5,822 nt of DNA, taken from positions 1 to 5,822 of the forward strand of contig JAHZEH010000054.1 in NCBI GenBank assembly GCA_019421925.1, written 5' to 3'. Made by a program: the position numbers and the translations under genes. The notes beneath the pieces are model-generated. The model saw nothing but the letters and a program-made list of their open reading frames with translations. It did not search any database and was not told the origin of the DNA. Of this stretch, positions 5,226-5,822 are shown in pieces (position 1 is the stretch's first letter; each line of letters starts with the position of its first letter). This DNA is from Clostridia bacterium (GTDB lineage: Bacteria; Bacillota; Clostridia; Christensenellales; CALWSW01).

Positions 5226-5822
5226 ATGGAGTATCAAATCGGAGATTTTTCCCGCATTGTCGGCCTGTCCGCGGACACCATCAAGCACTACGAGCGCCAA
5301 AACATCGTAGAGCCCAGCCGCAGGGGGGAGAACGGCTATCGGAGCTACTGCGAGAGCGACGCGATCACCTATACCATGATCCGCATGCTGAGGGGTTTTG
5401 AGATCAGCGTGCCCCAGATTCACGACCTGCGGGGAAACAGCACCATTGAACAGGTTGATGCCTCCCTGGAGAAAAAGGAGCGGGAATTGGTGGAGCTGAT
5501 TAAGCGGAGCGAGAAACTTCTGGGCAAGGTCCGCTATGTCCGGAAGAGCTTTACAAGAATCGCTGAGGAGCTGGGCCACTGCGTCATCCGCACCATCCCC
5601 GAGATCTACCGCCTCCAAAAAACCAAAGGCGGAAAGATTCTGCTCTCCCCAAGCGTGGTGGAGGCCACCCGGAAGATGATGGACTCCCTCCCCTACTCGT
5701 ACTTCTCCATCCGGGTATCCCTGGAAAGTTTTCTGGGTGAAAGCCCCCTGACCTATAACTGGGGCCTGGGCATCACCAAGGAGGACTTTGAGATGCTGGG
5801 GCTGGAGAACAGCGGGGAGTAC
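5226..5822 (+). CDS. MerR-family transcriptional regulator, N-terminal part (runs off window)
   Basis: This has 199 codons with no stop before the right edge. The N-terminal winged helix-turn-helix is clear: YQIGDFSRIVGLSADTIKHYE (3-23), then NGYRSY (36-41) and RMLRGFEISVPQI (53-65). A charged helix that would form the dimer coiled coil follows (about 73-105). Metal-sensing MerR proteins are about 130-140 residues with cysteine loops at the end. This one is longer, has only two cysteines (42 and 119), and continues into a region with alternating strands (SIRVSLESF). That suits a C-terminal pocket for an organic ligand, as in BmrR-type regulators, though I do not recognise the domain. ATG 5226 has GGAGG (5215-5219) with 6 nt spacing. 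Its place next to the flavoprotein gene, whose promoter has MerR geometry, suggests it activates that gene on sensing the substrate. Confidence 0.92.
   Translation, partial: MEYQIGDFSRIVGLSADTIKHYERQNIVEPSRRGENGYRSYCESDAITYTMIRMLRGFEISVPQIHDLRGNSTIEQVDASLEKKERELVELIKRSEKLLGKVRYVRKSFTRIAEELGHCVIRTIPEIYRLQKTKGGKILLSPSVVEATRKMMDSLPYSYFSIRVSLESFLGESPLTYNWGLGITKEDFEMLGLENSGEY

Noticed and set aside
1..5822. CRISPR array, tRNA or rRNA genes, insertion sequence or phage genes
   Set aside because: I found no regularly spaced repeats, tRNA-like cloverleaf, transposase or integrase motif, or terminal inverted repeats. The window is explained by ordinary chromosomal genes and their control regions.

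Overview
The window is about 60% G+C chromosomal DNA carrying Gram-positive signals: strong AGGAGG-type ribosome binding sites, intrinsic terminators with U-tracts, a Bacillus-type PurB, and a lipoprotein signal peptide on a flavin reductase. I infer a high-G+C member of the Bacillota, most likely a gut-type anaerobe of the Clostridia (Oscillospirales-like). No marker gene in the window proves this.

Layout. (1) 2-193: the 3' end of a hexapeptide-repeat (left-handed beta-helix) protein. (2) 194-333: a regulatory gap with a long inverted repeat, a good promoter and a leader hairpin. (3) 334-1626: purB, adenylosuccinate lyase, closed by a strong terminator. (4) 1823-2368: bioY, the biotin-binding membrane component of an ECF transporter, with its own extended -10 promoter. 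(5) A bidirectional terminator shared with the convergent tetR-type gene (2464-3042, minus strand). (6) A 230-bp divergent control region (3043-3272). (7) 3273-5096: a 607-residue lipoprotein with an FMN-binding domain, carrying a covalent-flavinylation motif, followed by a fumarate/urocanate reductase-type FAD domain. (8) A 19-bp perfect hairpin without a U-tract. (9) From 5226 to the window edge: a MerR-family regulator with a large C-terminal region.

The most interesting unit is tetR / flavoprotein / merR (2464-5822). The flavoprotein has the UrdA-like architecture of cell-surface reductases that use an organic compound as an anaerobic electron acceptor. Its promoter has the hallmark layout of a MerR-activated promoter: TTGACC, a 19-bp spacer filled by the dyad ACCTGTG-N7-CACAGGT, then TACATT. 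A MerR-family gene lies immediately downstream. The divergent tetR gene has its own near-consensus promoter, with tandem TCCGTAAT repeats over its start site. The simplest reading is a substrate-inducible respiratory reductase module with one flanking activator and one flanking repressor. The substrate is unknown: the catalytic Arg and the main carboxylate-binding residues of fumarate reductase appear conserved, but the segment carrying its proton-relay Glu and Arg is replaced.

purB and bioY are housekeeping or vitamin-uptake genes, each with its own promoter and terminator. They appear to be neighbours rather than partners of the reductase module.
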